Shown here one piece after another: positions 26,058-34,028 of a DNA stretch of 64,000 bases. How positions within the stretch are numbered: position 1 is the stretch's first letter; each line of letters begins with the position of its first letter. The notes beneath the pieces were generated by a model. The model searched no databases and had not been told where the DNA came from. It saw only the letters and a program-made list of their open reading frames with translations. Origin of the DNA: Mesorhizobium sp. AR07 (GTDB taxonomy: Bacteria > Pseudomonadota > Alphaproteobacteria > Rhizobiales > Rhizobiaceae); assembly GCF_024746815.1 (NCBI RefSeq), contig NZ_CP080525.1, forward strand, positions 5,388,501 to 5,452,500, in the 5' to 3' direction. A program made the translations under genes and the position numbers.

Positions 26058-27422
26058 ATGCCTGTCGAACTCGTCGAAAAGAAATTGCAGAGCGCACTGC
26101 CGGTCCATCTGGTTGCCAGGGACGGCCTGGAGACGGCCGGTCTTGCGCCAGCCGCCATCGCCTGGGCCACGGCCAACGGCTTTTCAGGTGAGGCAGGCAG
26201 AACCCTGATCGTGCCCGGTGAAAACGGAGCGCTTGGCGGCGCCTTGTTCGGTGTCAGTGACGGCGAGGGCGCGCTCGCTCTTGGCGCATTGTCGAGAGCC
26301 TTGCCGGAAGGCGACTGGCGTTTCGCCGCCGCGCCGGCCGAGCCGGAACTCGCGATATCAGCGCTGGTGTTCGGCGGCTATGTCTTTACCCGTTACGGCA
26401 AGAAACCCGGCAAGGCGCTGCGCTTCGAGCTGCCGGCCGGCGTCGATGCCGGGCGCGTTCGCCGCATCGCCGATGGCGTCTTCCTGACCCGCGATCTGGT
26501 CAACACACCGACCAGCGACATGGGTCCCGATGAGCTGGAGAAGGCGGTGCGGACCCTGGCCGGAACGCACAATGCCGAAATCTCGGTGGTGAAGGGCGAC
26601 GATCTCCTCAGCGGCAATTTCCCGATGATCCATGCCGTTGGCCGTGCCTCGACCGGCGCACCGCGCCTGATCGACATGACATGGGGGCAGCAAGGCGCGC
26701 CGAAGGTGACGCTGGTCGGCAAGGGCGTCTGTTTCGACACTGGCGGTCTCGACATCAAGCCGTCGTCCGGCATGCTGCTGATGAAGAAGGACATGGGGGG
26801 TGCCGCCAATGTGCTTGGCCTGGCTTCGATGATCATGGCCGCCGGTCTGAACGTGCGCCTGCGCGTGCTTATCCCCGCGGTCGAAAATTCGATTGCCGGC
26901 AACGCCTTCCGGCCCGGCGACGTGCTGGCGAGCCGCAAGGGCATCACAGTCGAGATCGGCAATACGGATGCCGAGGGACGGCTGGTGCTGGCCGACGCCC
27001 TGGCGCTGGCCGACGAGGAGGAGCCGCGGCTTCTGGTCGACATGGCGACGCTGACCGGGGCAGCCCTTGTCGCGCTCGGCCCCGACCTGCCGCCATTCTA
27101 TACCGAAGACGAAGCGCTGGCGTCCGACCTGGCGTCGGCTTCCGTCGCGGCCGAGGATCCGCTGTGGCGCATGCCGCTGTGGCGGCCTTACGATGCAAAA
27201 CTGTCGTCCAAGATCGCCGACATCAACAACGTTACATCGGACGGTTTCGCCGGCTCGATCACGGCGGCACTGTTTCTCAAGCGCTTTGTCGAAAAGACCG
27301 CGGGCTGGGCGCATTTCGACATCTTCGCCTGGAACCCCACCGACCGTCCGCATGGCCCCGCCGGCGGCGAGGCGCAAGGCATTCGCGCGCTGGAGCGGAT
27401 CATCTCGAAACGCTACGGCTGA
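26058..27422 (+). CDS. Leucyl aminopeptidase family protein (M17)
   Basis: The 454-residue zinc metallopeptidase of the M17 family removes N-terminal residues from peptides. The catalytic domain has the metal-binding segments GKGVCFDTGGLDIKPSSGM and KKDMGGAA, the signature NTDAEGRLVLADAL, and a C-terminal region PHGPAGGEAQGIRAL. The N-terminal macro-like domain is divergent. The start has CACGGAGAAC upstream. It is shorter than E. coli PepA (503 residues), as is common for alphaproteobacterial M17 enzymes. Confidence 0.9.
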   Translation: MPVELVEKKLQSALPVHLVARDGLETAGLAPAAIAWATANGFSGEAGRTLIVPGENGALGGALFGVSDGEGALALGALSRALPEGDWRFAAAPAEPELAISALVFGGYVFTRYGKKPGKALRFELPAGVDAGRVRRIADGVFLTRDLVNTPTSDMGPDELEKAVRTLAGTHNAEISVVKGDDLLSGNFPMIHAVGRASTGAPRLIDMTWGQQGAPKVTLVGKGVCFDTGGLDIKPSSGMLLMKKDMGGAANVLGLASMIMAAGLNVRLRVLIPAVENSIAGNAFRPGDVLASRKGITVEIGNTDAEGRLVLADALALADEEEPRLLVDMATLTGAALVALGPDLPPFYTEDEALASDLASASVAAEDPLWRMPLWRPYDAKLSSKIADINNVTSDGFAGSITAALFLKRFVEKTAGWAHFDIFAWNPTDRPHGPAGGEAQGIRALERIISKRYG

Positions 27423-27423
27423 C

Positions 27424-27488
27424 CATGATCCCGAAAAGTGGGAACCGGTTTTCTCGGACAAACGGAAACCGTTTGTCCAGAGATCATG
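27424..27488. repeat. 65-bp palindromic repeat, long form, copy A (AAA loop)
   Basis: Outer arms CATGATC and GATCATG enclose a second hairpin, GGACAAACGG-AAA-CCGTTTGTCC. It is identical to copy B at 27902 except that the 3-nt loop reads AAA instead of TTT. It starts 2 bp after the M17 peptidase stop codon. Confidence 0.9.
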
Positions 27489-27548
27489 GTCCAATAAGAA
27501 GGTAGCGACTGAAACGGAACCGAAACAATTTGCCGTCATGCTGCTCGG

Positions 27549-27899
27549 ATGTCGATTGCGATGCGCCCGAGCCAGGCCTTGCGACTGTGGCAGCAAGTGA
27601 TGCTGTCGCAGGTGCGCGACGACGCGCCCGACCTGACCATACGCCAGACGGCGATCCTGTTCACCATCTATCTCGATCCGCCGCCGCACACGGTGCGCGG
27701 GCTTGCTGCCCGCCTCAATGTCACCAAGCCGGTGATCACCCGTGCGCTCGACACGATGGGCGCGTTGAAACTGGTGTCACGCCATCGCGACGAGCTCGAC
27801 AAGCGCAATGTGCTGATCAGGCGCACGGTCGAAGGCGCGCTCTTTGTCGAGCGCTTCGGCGATGGTATCATCGCCAAGGCCCATGAACTGCCGATCTAA
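27549..27899 (+). CDS. Small MarR-type winged-helix regulator
   Basis: This 116-residue protein has a MarR-like winged helix-turn-helix at residues 30-95: LTIRQTAILFTIYLDPPPHTVRGLAARLNVTKPVITRALDTMGALKLVSRHRDELDKRN. It is shorter than typical MarR proteins (about 140-150 residues), with short dimerisation ends. The effector and targets are unknown. It is bracketed by two nearly identical 65-bp palindromes and sits between the M17 peptidase and NlpC/P60 genes, all on one strand. Confidence 0.8.
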   Translation: MSIAMRPSQALRLWQQVMLSQVRDDAPDLTIRQTAILFTIYLDPPPHTVRGLAARLNVTKPVITRALDTMGALKLVSRHRDELDKRNVLIRRTVEGALFVERFGDGIIAKAHELPI

Positions 27900-27901
27900 A
27901 G

Positions 27902-27966
27902 CATGATCCCGAAAAGTGGGAACCGGTTTTCTCGGACAAACGGTTTCCGTTTGTCCAGAGATCATG
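27902..27966. repeat. 65-bp palindromic repeat, long form, copy B (TTT loop)
   Basis: This is the second copy of the element at 27424, identical at 62 of 65 positions. The three differences are all in the loop of the inner hairpin, which reads TTT. It is followed by CTCAAACAA, as is the short copy at 1342. Confidence 0.9.
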
Positions 27967-27995
27967 CTCAAACAAAGTAAAGCAGAGTTACCGAT

Positions 27996-28856
27996 TTGAC
28001 CGCTAGGGATGCCCGCCTTCACGCCTTCCGTTCCGACCTTGCCGATGCCAGGCTGAAGGGGTCGGTTGTCGCCGACCGATTTGTCGCCGGACGGCCGGCG
28101 CGGATCACCGCTTCGGTGGCAGACATACGCAAGACGCCGCGGCCGGATGCCGGCGTCAACACGCAAGCCCTGTTCGGCGATGATGTCCTCGTCTTCGAGG
28201 TCGCCGAGGGCTGGGCCTGGATCCAGGCCGAACGCGACGGCTATGTCGGCTATGTCGCCGATACCATGCTGGGCGGGCGGGACCATGCGGCGACCCATAT
28301 CGTGTCGGTGCCGCGCACCTTCCTCTATCCCGGGCCCGATCTGCGGTTTCCGATCGCGGGACAATTTTCGATGGGATCGACGGTGACGGTGACCGGTGCC
28401 GCCGAAACGCGCGCCACGCATTATGCCGTCCTGCCCTCCGGCGAGGCGATCATCGCGGGTCATCTGCGGCCAATCGATGATGTGGCCGCCGACTATGTTT
28501 CGACGGCCGAGATGTTTCTCGGCACCCCCTATCTCTGGGGTGGTGCTTCGGGCTTCGGCATCGACTGTTCGGGCCTCGTGCAACTGGCGTTGCGCATGGC
28601 CGGCAGCGACGTGCTGCGCGATACCGACATGCAGGCCGCTTCCATCGGCGGGCCGCTCGATCCAGGCCCGGACTATGTCGGGTTGCGTCGCGGCGACCTG
28701 GTGTTCTGGAAAGGCCATGTCGCCGTCATGACCGACGCCGATACGATGATCCATGCCAATGGCCACACCATGCTGGTGTCGCGCGAAGGGCTGAGGGAGG
28801 CGATCGCCCGCATCGGCTATCTCTATGGCGGCCCGACAGGGTTCCGGCGGCCGTAA
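27996..28856 (+). CDS. NlpC/P60-family cysteine peptidase with SH3-like domain
   Basis: This 286-residue cell-wall hydrolase has an SH3-like domain (about residues 35-95, with ASVADIRKTPRPDAG) and a C-terminal NlpC/P60 domain. The catalytic Cys191 is in FGIDCSGLVQ and the His241 in GHVAVM. Such enzymes cut peptide cross-links of murein, typically gamma-D-Glu-mDAP bonds. No signal peptide is visible, so either export uses another route or the enzyme acts on recycled murein peptides. The start is a TTG at 27996. Being next to an M17 aminopeptidase fits murein-peptide turnover. Confidence 0.86.
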   Translation: MTARDARLHAFRSDLADARLKGSVVADRFVAGRPARITASVADIRKTPRPDAGVNTQALFGDDVLVFEVAEGWAWIQAERDGYVGYVADTMLGGRDHAATHIVSVPRTFLYPGPDLRFPIAGQFSMGSTVTVTGAAETRATHYAVLPSGEAIIAGHLRPIDDVAADYVSTAEMFLGTPYLWGGASGFGIDCSGLVQLALRMAGSDVLRDTDMQAASIGGPLDPGPDYVGLRRGDLVFWKGHVAVMTDADTMIHANGHTMLVSREGLREAIARIGYLYGGPTGFRRP

Positions 28857-28863
28857 GCTTCTT

Positions 28864-28984
28864 CCTTCTCCCCGTTCACGGGGAGAAGGTGCCCGAAGGG
28901 CGGATGAGGGGCAGCGCGACTCCTCGATCGTTGGCGCTGCCCCTCACCTGCCTGCCGGCATCCTCTCCCCGTAAACGGGGCGAG
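28864..28984. repeat. REP-like triple palindrome (CTTCTCCCCGT...ACGGGGAGAAG)
   Basis: The first hairpin has perfect 12-bp arms CCTTCTCCCCGT and ACGGGGAGAAGG (28864-28889). The second has arms GAGGGGCAGCGC (28906-28917) and GCGCTGCCCCTC (28934-28945). The third (about 28963-28984) repeats the CTCTCCCCGT/ACGGGGCGAG theme. This composite occurs between genes in many rhizobial genomes. It fills the gap between the NlpC/P60 and helicase genes. Confidence 0.82.
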
Positions 28985-29097
28985 GGGGCGCTCTCCTCGA
29001 AGATTTCGCCAATCTCGGATGGCGCAGAATGGCGCTTCGATCCCCTTTTGTTCCGATTCTTCTTGGCGATTGCCCGTGGCCGCGCTACCTCTGGCGC

Positions 29098-31617
29098 GTG
29101 ACAGAGCAGCCGCGCCTTGCCGAACAGAATGCCACCGTGGCCCTGCCCGAACCATTCATCAGATGGTTCGGCGAAAAGGGCTGGTCGCCGCGCGCCCATC
29201 AGATCGAATTGCTGGCGAAGGCCCAAGCGGGCCAGTCGGTGCTGCTGATTGCGCCAACCGGCGCCGGCAAGACGCTGGCCGGCTTCCTGCCATCGCTGAC
29301 CGAACTGGCCAACCGGCCAAGACGAAAGCCAGGCCAGGCGCATCGCGGTATCCATACCCTCTACATCTCGCCGCTGAAGGCGCTGGCCGTCGACATCGAG
29401 CGCAATCTCGGCAAGCCGGTGGAAGAGATCGGGCTGCCCGTCACCATCGAGACGCGCACCGGCGACACGCCGGCGCACAAGCGCCAGCGCCAGAAGCTGG
29501 TGCCGCCCGACATTCTGCTGACCACGCCCGAGCAATTGGCGCTGCTGATCGCGGCGCCGGATGGCAGGCGGTTCTTCGAGGACCTGCGCTTTGTCGTGCT
29601 CGACGAACTGCATTCGCTGGTGACGTCGAAGCGCGGGCATCTGCTGGCGCTCGGCCTGGCGCGGCTGCGCGTCTACGTGCCAGGCCTACAGACGATCGGT
29701 TTGTCGGCAACGGTCGCCGAGCCCGATGAATTGCGGCGCTGGCTGGTCGGCCAGAATCCGCCAGGCGCCATGGCCGGCCTGATCACCGTGGCGGGCGGGG
29801 CGAAGCCCGACATCTCCATTCTTGACTCACGAGAACGTGTGCCGTGGTCCGGCCATTCGGCCCGCTACGCCATTCCCGAAATCTACGAAGCGATCAAGCA
29901 GCACCGCACGACGCTGCTGTTCGTCAACACCCGCAGCCAGGCGGAATTGCTGTTCCAGGAACTGTGGCGGGCAAACGAGGACTCGCTGCCGATTGCCTTG
30001 CATCACGGCTCGCTCGATGTCGGCCAGCGTCGGCGGGTCGAGAAGGCGATGGGCGAGAACGCGCTGCGCGCCATCGTCGCGACGTCGACGCTCGATCTCG
30101 GCATCGATTGGGGCGATGTCGATCTGGTCGTGCATGTCGGCGCACCGAAGGGCGCCAGCCGGTTGGCGCAGCGCATCGGCCGTTCCAACCACCGCATGGA
30201 CGAGCCGTCCAAGGCGATCCTCATTCCGGCCAATCGCTTCGAGGTGCTGGAATGCCGGGCAGCACTCGACGCCAATTATCTCGGCGCACAGGACACGCCG
30301 CCGCTGATCAATGGCGCGCTCGACGTGCTGTCGCAGCATGTGCTCGGTGTCGCCTGTGGCGCGCCCTTCGATGCTGACCATTTATTCGAAGAAGTGCGCA
30401 GCGCCGCGCCCTATGCCGGGCTGGCGCGCGAGACCTTCGACCGTGTCGTCGATTTCGTCGCCACCGGCGGCTACGCGCTGAAGAATTACGAGCGCTACGC
30501 CCGTATCCGCAAGACGGTCGGCGGGCTGTGGCGCGTCTCGCATCCGCGCATCGCCCAGCAATACAGGCTGAATGTCGGCACCATCGTCGAAATGCCGGAG
30601 CTCAATGTTCGCTACGTCAAGCAAGGTCGTGGCATGACTGGGCGCGGCGGGCCGGTACTGGGCAAGATCGAGGAATATTTCGCCGAGACGCTGCGGCCCG
30701 GCGACAATTTTCTGTTTGCCGGCAAGGTGCTGCGCTTCGAGGGCATCCGCGAGAACGAATGCGTCGTCTCCAACGGCGCCGGCGCCAACATCATTGTGCC
30801 GTCCTATGCCGGCGGCAAGTTTCCGCTGTCGACCTATCTCGCCGATCAGGTGCGCGGCATGCTCGCCGATAGCGACCGCTGGCAGGCGCTTCCCGAACAG
30901 GTCGCCGACTGGCTGCGGCTGCAGAAGGAAAAGTCGGTGCTGCCGAAACGCAGCGACCTTCTGGTCGAAACCTTTCCACGCGGCAACCGGCATTACATGG
31001 TCGCCTATCCCTTCGAGGGCAGGCTGGCGCACCAGACGCTCGGCATGCTTTTGACGCGGCGACTGGAGCGCGCCAACGCGCGGCCACTCGGCTTCGTCGC
31101 TACAGACTATTCGCTGGCCGTCTGGGCGCTGGACGACATGGCGGCACTGTTCAAGGCCAAGAAGCCGTCATTGGCCGCTCTGTTCGACGAAGACATGCTG
31201 GGCGACGATCTCGAGGCCTGGCTGAACGACAGCTGGATGCTGAAGCGCACCTTCCGCACCTGCGCGGTCATCGCCGGACTGATCGAGAAGCGCTTTCCCG
31301 GCCAGGAGAAGAGCGGACGGCAGGTGACGGTCTCGGCCGACCTGATCTACGACGTGCTGCGCAGCCACGAACCGGACCATATCCTGCTGCAGGCGACGCG
31401 CACCGATGCGTCGGCCGGGCTGCTCGATGTCAGCAGACTTGCCGAGATGCTCTCGCGTGTGCGCGGTCGAATCATGCATAAGCATCTGGATCAGATTTCG
31501 CCGCTGGCCGTCCCGATCATGCTGGAGATCGGCAAGGAATCGGTGAATGGCGGCGCCAACGAGTCCTTGCTGATGGAAGCCGCCGATCTGGTCGAGGAGG
31601 CCATGGGCCAACGATGA
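29098..31617 (+). CDS. Lhr-like DEXH-box helicase (ligase-associated DNA damage response type)
   Basis: This 839-residue superfamily 2 helicase has motif I APTGAGKTLAGFLPSL, motif II VLDELHSL (DELH), motif III GLSATVAEPDE, and motif VI QRIGRSNHR. A long Lhr-specific C-terminal region follows. In the four-gene ligase-associated cluster this helicase pairs with an ATP-dependent ligase, an exonuclease and PdeM; here only PdeM adjoins it. I chose GTG 29098 (MTEQPRLAEQ), but an ATG at 29029 is open and the ribosome-binding site is weak at both, so the start is uncertain. Confidence 0.87.
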   Translation: MTEQPRLAEQNATVALPEPFIRWFGEKGWSPRAHQIELLAKAQAGQSVLLIAPTGAGKTLAGFLPSLTELANRPRRKPGQAHRGIHTLYISPLKALAVDIERNLGKPVEEIGLPVTIETRTGDTPAHKRQRQKLVPPDILLTTPEQLALLIAAPDGRRFFEDLRFVVLDELHSLVTSKRGHLLALGLARLRVYVPGLQTIGLSATVAEPDELRRWLVGQNPPGAMAGLITVAGGAKPDISILDSRERVPWSGHSARYAIPEIYEAIKQHRTTLLFVNTRSQAELLFQELWRANEDSLPIALHHGSLDVGQRRRVEKAMGENALRAIVATSTLDLGIDWGDVDLVVHVGAPKGASRLAQRIGRSNHRMDEPSKAILIPANRFEVLECRAALDANYLGAQDTPPLINGALDVLSQHVLGVACGAPFDADHLFEEVRSAAPYAGLARETFDRVVDFVATGGYALKNYERYARIRKTVGGLWRVSHPRIAQQYRLNVGTIVEMPELNVRYVKQGRGMTGRGGPVLGKIEEYFAETLRPGDNFLFAGKVLRFEGIRENECVVSNGAGANIIVPSYAGGKFPLSTYLADQVRGMLADSDRWQALPEQVADWLRLQKEKSVLPKRSDLLVETFPRGNRHYMVAYPFEGRLAHQTLGMLLTRRLERANARPLGFVATDYSLAVWALDDMAALFKAKKPSLAALFDEDMLGDDLEAWLNDSWMLKRTFRTCAVIAGLIEKRFPGQEKSGRQVTVSADLIYDVLRSHEPDHILLQATRTDASAGLLDVSRLAEMLSRVRGRIMHKHLDQISPLAVPIMLEIGKESVNGGANESLLMEAADLVEEAMGQR

Positions 31618-31630
31618 GACTGATTTCGAG

Positions 31631-32347
31631 ATGAATTTTTCGCTGGCGCGGACACCGCTGATCGCCGAGGCCGACCTTGTCGGCATCGCCGGCGAGCGCG
31701 CCGTCTGCGACCCGCGCGGCGTGCTCTATTTTCCCGATCTGCGGCTTCTGGCCGTTTCCGACCTGCATCTCGAAAAGGGTTCGTCGCTGGCGCGGCGCGG
31801 CGCGCTGATCCCGCCTTACGACACCGGCGCCACCTTGCTGCGATTGCAGGCGGTCATCGCTGATTATCAGCCATCCATCGTCATCAGCCTGGGCGACTCC
31901 TTTCATGATGGCGGCGGCGCCGAGCGCATGCATGCGAGCTTCCGCGAACGGCTGGAAACGCTGATATCAGGCCGGGACTGGTTCTGGGTTGCCGGCAATC
32001 ATGATCCGGAAGCCCCCGCCGACCTGCCCGGCGAGACGGTGCGTGAACTCGCCATAGGGTCACTGCTGTTCCGGCACGAGCCGTCGAAGGAGCGCGTCGA
32101 AGGCGAAATAGCAGGCCATCTGCACCCGTGCGCGCGCATCGTGCAGCGCGGCCGTTCGGTGCGGCGGCGCTGCTTTGCCGGCGATGGCGGCCGCATGATC
32201 ATGCCGGCCTTCGGCGCCTATACCGGTTCGCTCAACGTGCTCGACCGCGCTTATGCCGGGCTGTTCCGCCCGGACACGCTGATGGCTTATATGCTCGGCG
32301 CTGAGCGCATTTTTGCGATTTCCCGCTCGATGCTGCGGCCCGGCTGA
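31631..32347 (+). CDS. pdeM: Ligase-associated DNA damage response endonuclease PdeM
   Basis: The 238-residue calcineurin-like metallophosphoesterase shows the metal-binding motifs in order: SDLHLEKGS, SLGDSFHDGG, AGNHDPE and AGHLHP. These give a two-metal phosphodiesterase or nuclease site. The gene starts 13 bp after the helicase stop, so the two are one operon, and the family is named from that association. It converges on the membrane-anchor gene with a 2-bp gap. Confidence 0.88.
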   Translation: MNFSLARTPLIAEADLVGIAGERAVCDPRGVLYFPDLRLLAVSDLHLEKGSSLARRGALIPPYDTGATLLRLQAVIADYQPSIVISLGDSFHDGGGAERMHASFRERLETLISGRDWFWVAGNHDPEAPADLPGETVRELAIGSLLFRHEPSKERVEGEIAGHLHPCARIVQRGRSVRRRCFAGDGGRMIMPAFGAYTGSLNVLDRAYAGLFRPDTLMAYMLGAERIFAISRSMLRPG

Positions 32348-32349
32348 AA

Positions 32350-33288
32350 TCAGCGTCCGTAATAGAGCATGACCGTGTGCTTCGCCTCGGCGAAGAACAG
32401 CCAGCGTTCGACCAGCATGCCGGCGAACTGCGCGATGGCGGCAAGAACCGACAGCATCGCCGCGAAGGGCCACCACGGCAAGGCGAAGGTGGCTGCGAGC
32501 AGCAGGACTGGCAGGGCGAAGGCCAGACCCTGCGTGATCTGGCGCAGTCGCGCGCCGTGCTTGCGCGCGATGCGGAAACCCATTTCCTTGAGCAGATAGT
32601 TTTCCTCGGTATGCGGCCATTCCAGCGACCGCACCGTGCCGCCGGCCAGCCCGGTTGCGGTGTTGGCGGTTGTCGCGATTTCCAGCGCATCATTGTGTCG
32701 CCAGGTCGCCAACTTCCAGCCCCAGCCAAGCAAGGTCAGCAACACGCACGCTCTCAGAAGGAAGTTGCTGCCCATGGTAAATCCCTGCAGCAGCGCGTTC
32801 AGCAGCACGCTGCCGGTCATCGCCGAGAAGATGAGATAGCCGGGCAGGGTGAAGCGGCTGTGCCACTGGGCGATCGGCTTGAGCGATGCATAGATCATGC
32901 CGGTGGTGCAGACGGTGACGACCGCGCCGATGGCCGCCAGCAATCCGGCCGCAGCCACCCAGCCGCCAGTGCGGCCGAGCAGCACCCAGCCGATGCCGAA
33001 CAGCCCCGCCGGGATAAACGTGATGACCGAGGCAACGCCTTCGCGCGACAGCCAGGAACTGCGCCATTGCGAGAAGGCCCGCCAGGCGCGTTCGGGCCTG
33101 CCGAGATGGCCGGTCGACGACAAAAGGCCGGCCGCGATCAGGCCGAGTGCCAGCCCCATGCCGATGAAGCCCAGCCAGAAGTCGGGCGGGATGATCTGGA
33201 AACCTCCGAGCACGCCCAGCAGCGCCAGCAGCCCATAGCCGGCGCCGGTGGCGGTGGTGAAAAAGACGACGGAGGCGGCTGGATGCAT
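32350..33288 (-). CDS. Membrane anchor subunit of a molybdoenzyme (DmsC/SoeC-like)
   Basis: This 312-residue protein has about eight hydrophobic segments, starting AASVVFFTTATGAGYGLLALLGVLGG. It matches the DmsC family, which anchors a catalytic/FeS pair to the cytoplasmic membrane and passes electrons between quinone and the FeS subunit. It follows the FeS subunit gene by 5 bp. On the SoeABC reading it would deliver electrons from sulfite to the quinone pool. It ends 2 bp from the convergent pdeM gene. Confidence 0.85.
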   Translation of the reverse strand: MHPAASVVFFTTATGAGYGLLALLGVLGGFQIIPPDFWLGFIGMGLALGLIAAGLLSSTGHLGRPERAWRAFSQWRSSWLSREGVASVITFIPAGLFGIGWVLLGRTGGWVAAAGLLAAIGAVVTVCTTGMIYASLKPIAQWHSRFTLPGYLIFSAMTGSVLLNALLQGFTMGSNFLLRACVLLTLLGWGWKLATWRHNDALEIATTANTATGLAGGTVRSLEWPHTEENYLLKEMGFRIARKHGARLRQITQGLAFALPVLLLAATFALPWWPFAAMLSVLAAIAQFAGMLVERWLFFAEAKHTVMLYYGR

Positions 33289-33293
33289 GGATG

Positions 33294-34028
33294 TCAGTTC
33301 GAAAGCATGCGGTCGACCCAGCCGAGGAAGCCGCCTTCGGCACGTACCGGCTCAAGCGCCTTCGCCGGCACCGATGCGGCGCGTTGGGTGTGGGCGCGCG
33401 GCGGCAGGTATTTGTTGGTCGGGTGATAGCCGAGTTCCGGCATCAGGTCGACGCCGCCACGCTCCGCAACCAGTTGCGAGACGGCTGACAGGGGATCGCC
33501 GAGGTCGCCGAAATGCCGGGCGCTGGTCGGGCACGCGGCGACGCAGGCCGGCACGCGATCTTCCTCGGCCAGATTGTCATTGTAGATGCGGTCGACGCAC
33601 AGCGTGCACTTCTTCATCACGCCGACATCGGTGTCGAATTCACGCGCGCCATAGGGACAGGCCCAGCTGCACAATTTGCAGCCGATGCACTTGTCCTCGT
33701 CGACCAGCACGATGCCGTCCGAGGCCCGTTTGTAGGAAGCGCCGGTCGGGCAGACGGTGACGCAGGCCGGCGTCTCGCAATGCAGGCAGGAGCGTGGGAA
33801 GTTGACCGTACGCCCGCCCATCTCGGTGGTGTGCTCGTAGCTGTGCACGCGGTTGAACCAGACGCCGTCGACATGGCCGCCATAGGGGTCGATGTCGGTC
33901 AGCGGCGCCATGTGGCCGCCGGTGTTCCATTCCTTGCAGGCGGTGACGCAGGCCTGGCAGCCGACGCAGGTGTCGAGGTCGATGACGAGGCCGAGCTTCT
34001 TGCCGCTTTGACTTGGCAGACAGGTCAT
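33294..34028 (-). CDS. 4Fe-4S ferredoxin-type subunit of a molybdoenzyme (DmsB/SoeB-like)
   Basis: The 244-residue electron-transfer subunit has four cysteine clusters: CVGCQACVTACKEWN, CLHCETPACVTVCPTGA, CIGCKLCSWACPYGAREF and CTLCVDRI...CVAACP. This is the usual four [4Fe-4S] arrangement of DmsB/PsrB/SoeB proteins. No Tat or Sec signal is present. Its ATG overlaps the stop of the catalytic subunit (ATGA), which implies coupled synthesis at equal amounts. Confidence 0.92.
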   Translation of the reverse strand: MTCLPSQSGKKLGLVIDLDTCVGCQACVTACKEWNTGGHMAPLTDIDPYGGHVDGVWFNRVHSYEHTTEMGGRTVNFPRSCLHCETPACVTVCPTGASYKRASDGIVLVDEDKCIGCKLCSWACPYGAREFDTDVGVMKKCTLCVDRIYNDNLAEEDRVPACVAACPTSARHFGDLGDPLSAVSQLVAERGGVDLMPELGYHPTNKYLPPRAHTQRAASVPAKALEPVRAEGGFLGWVDRMLSN

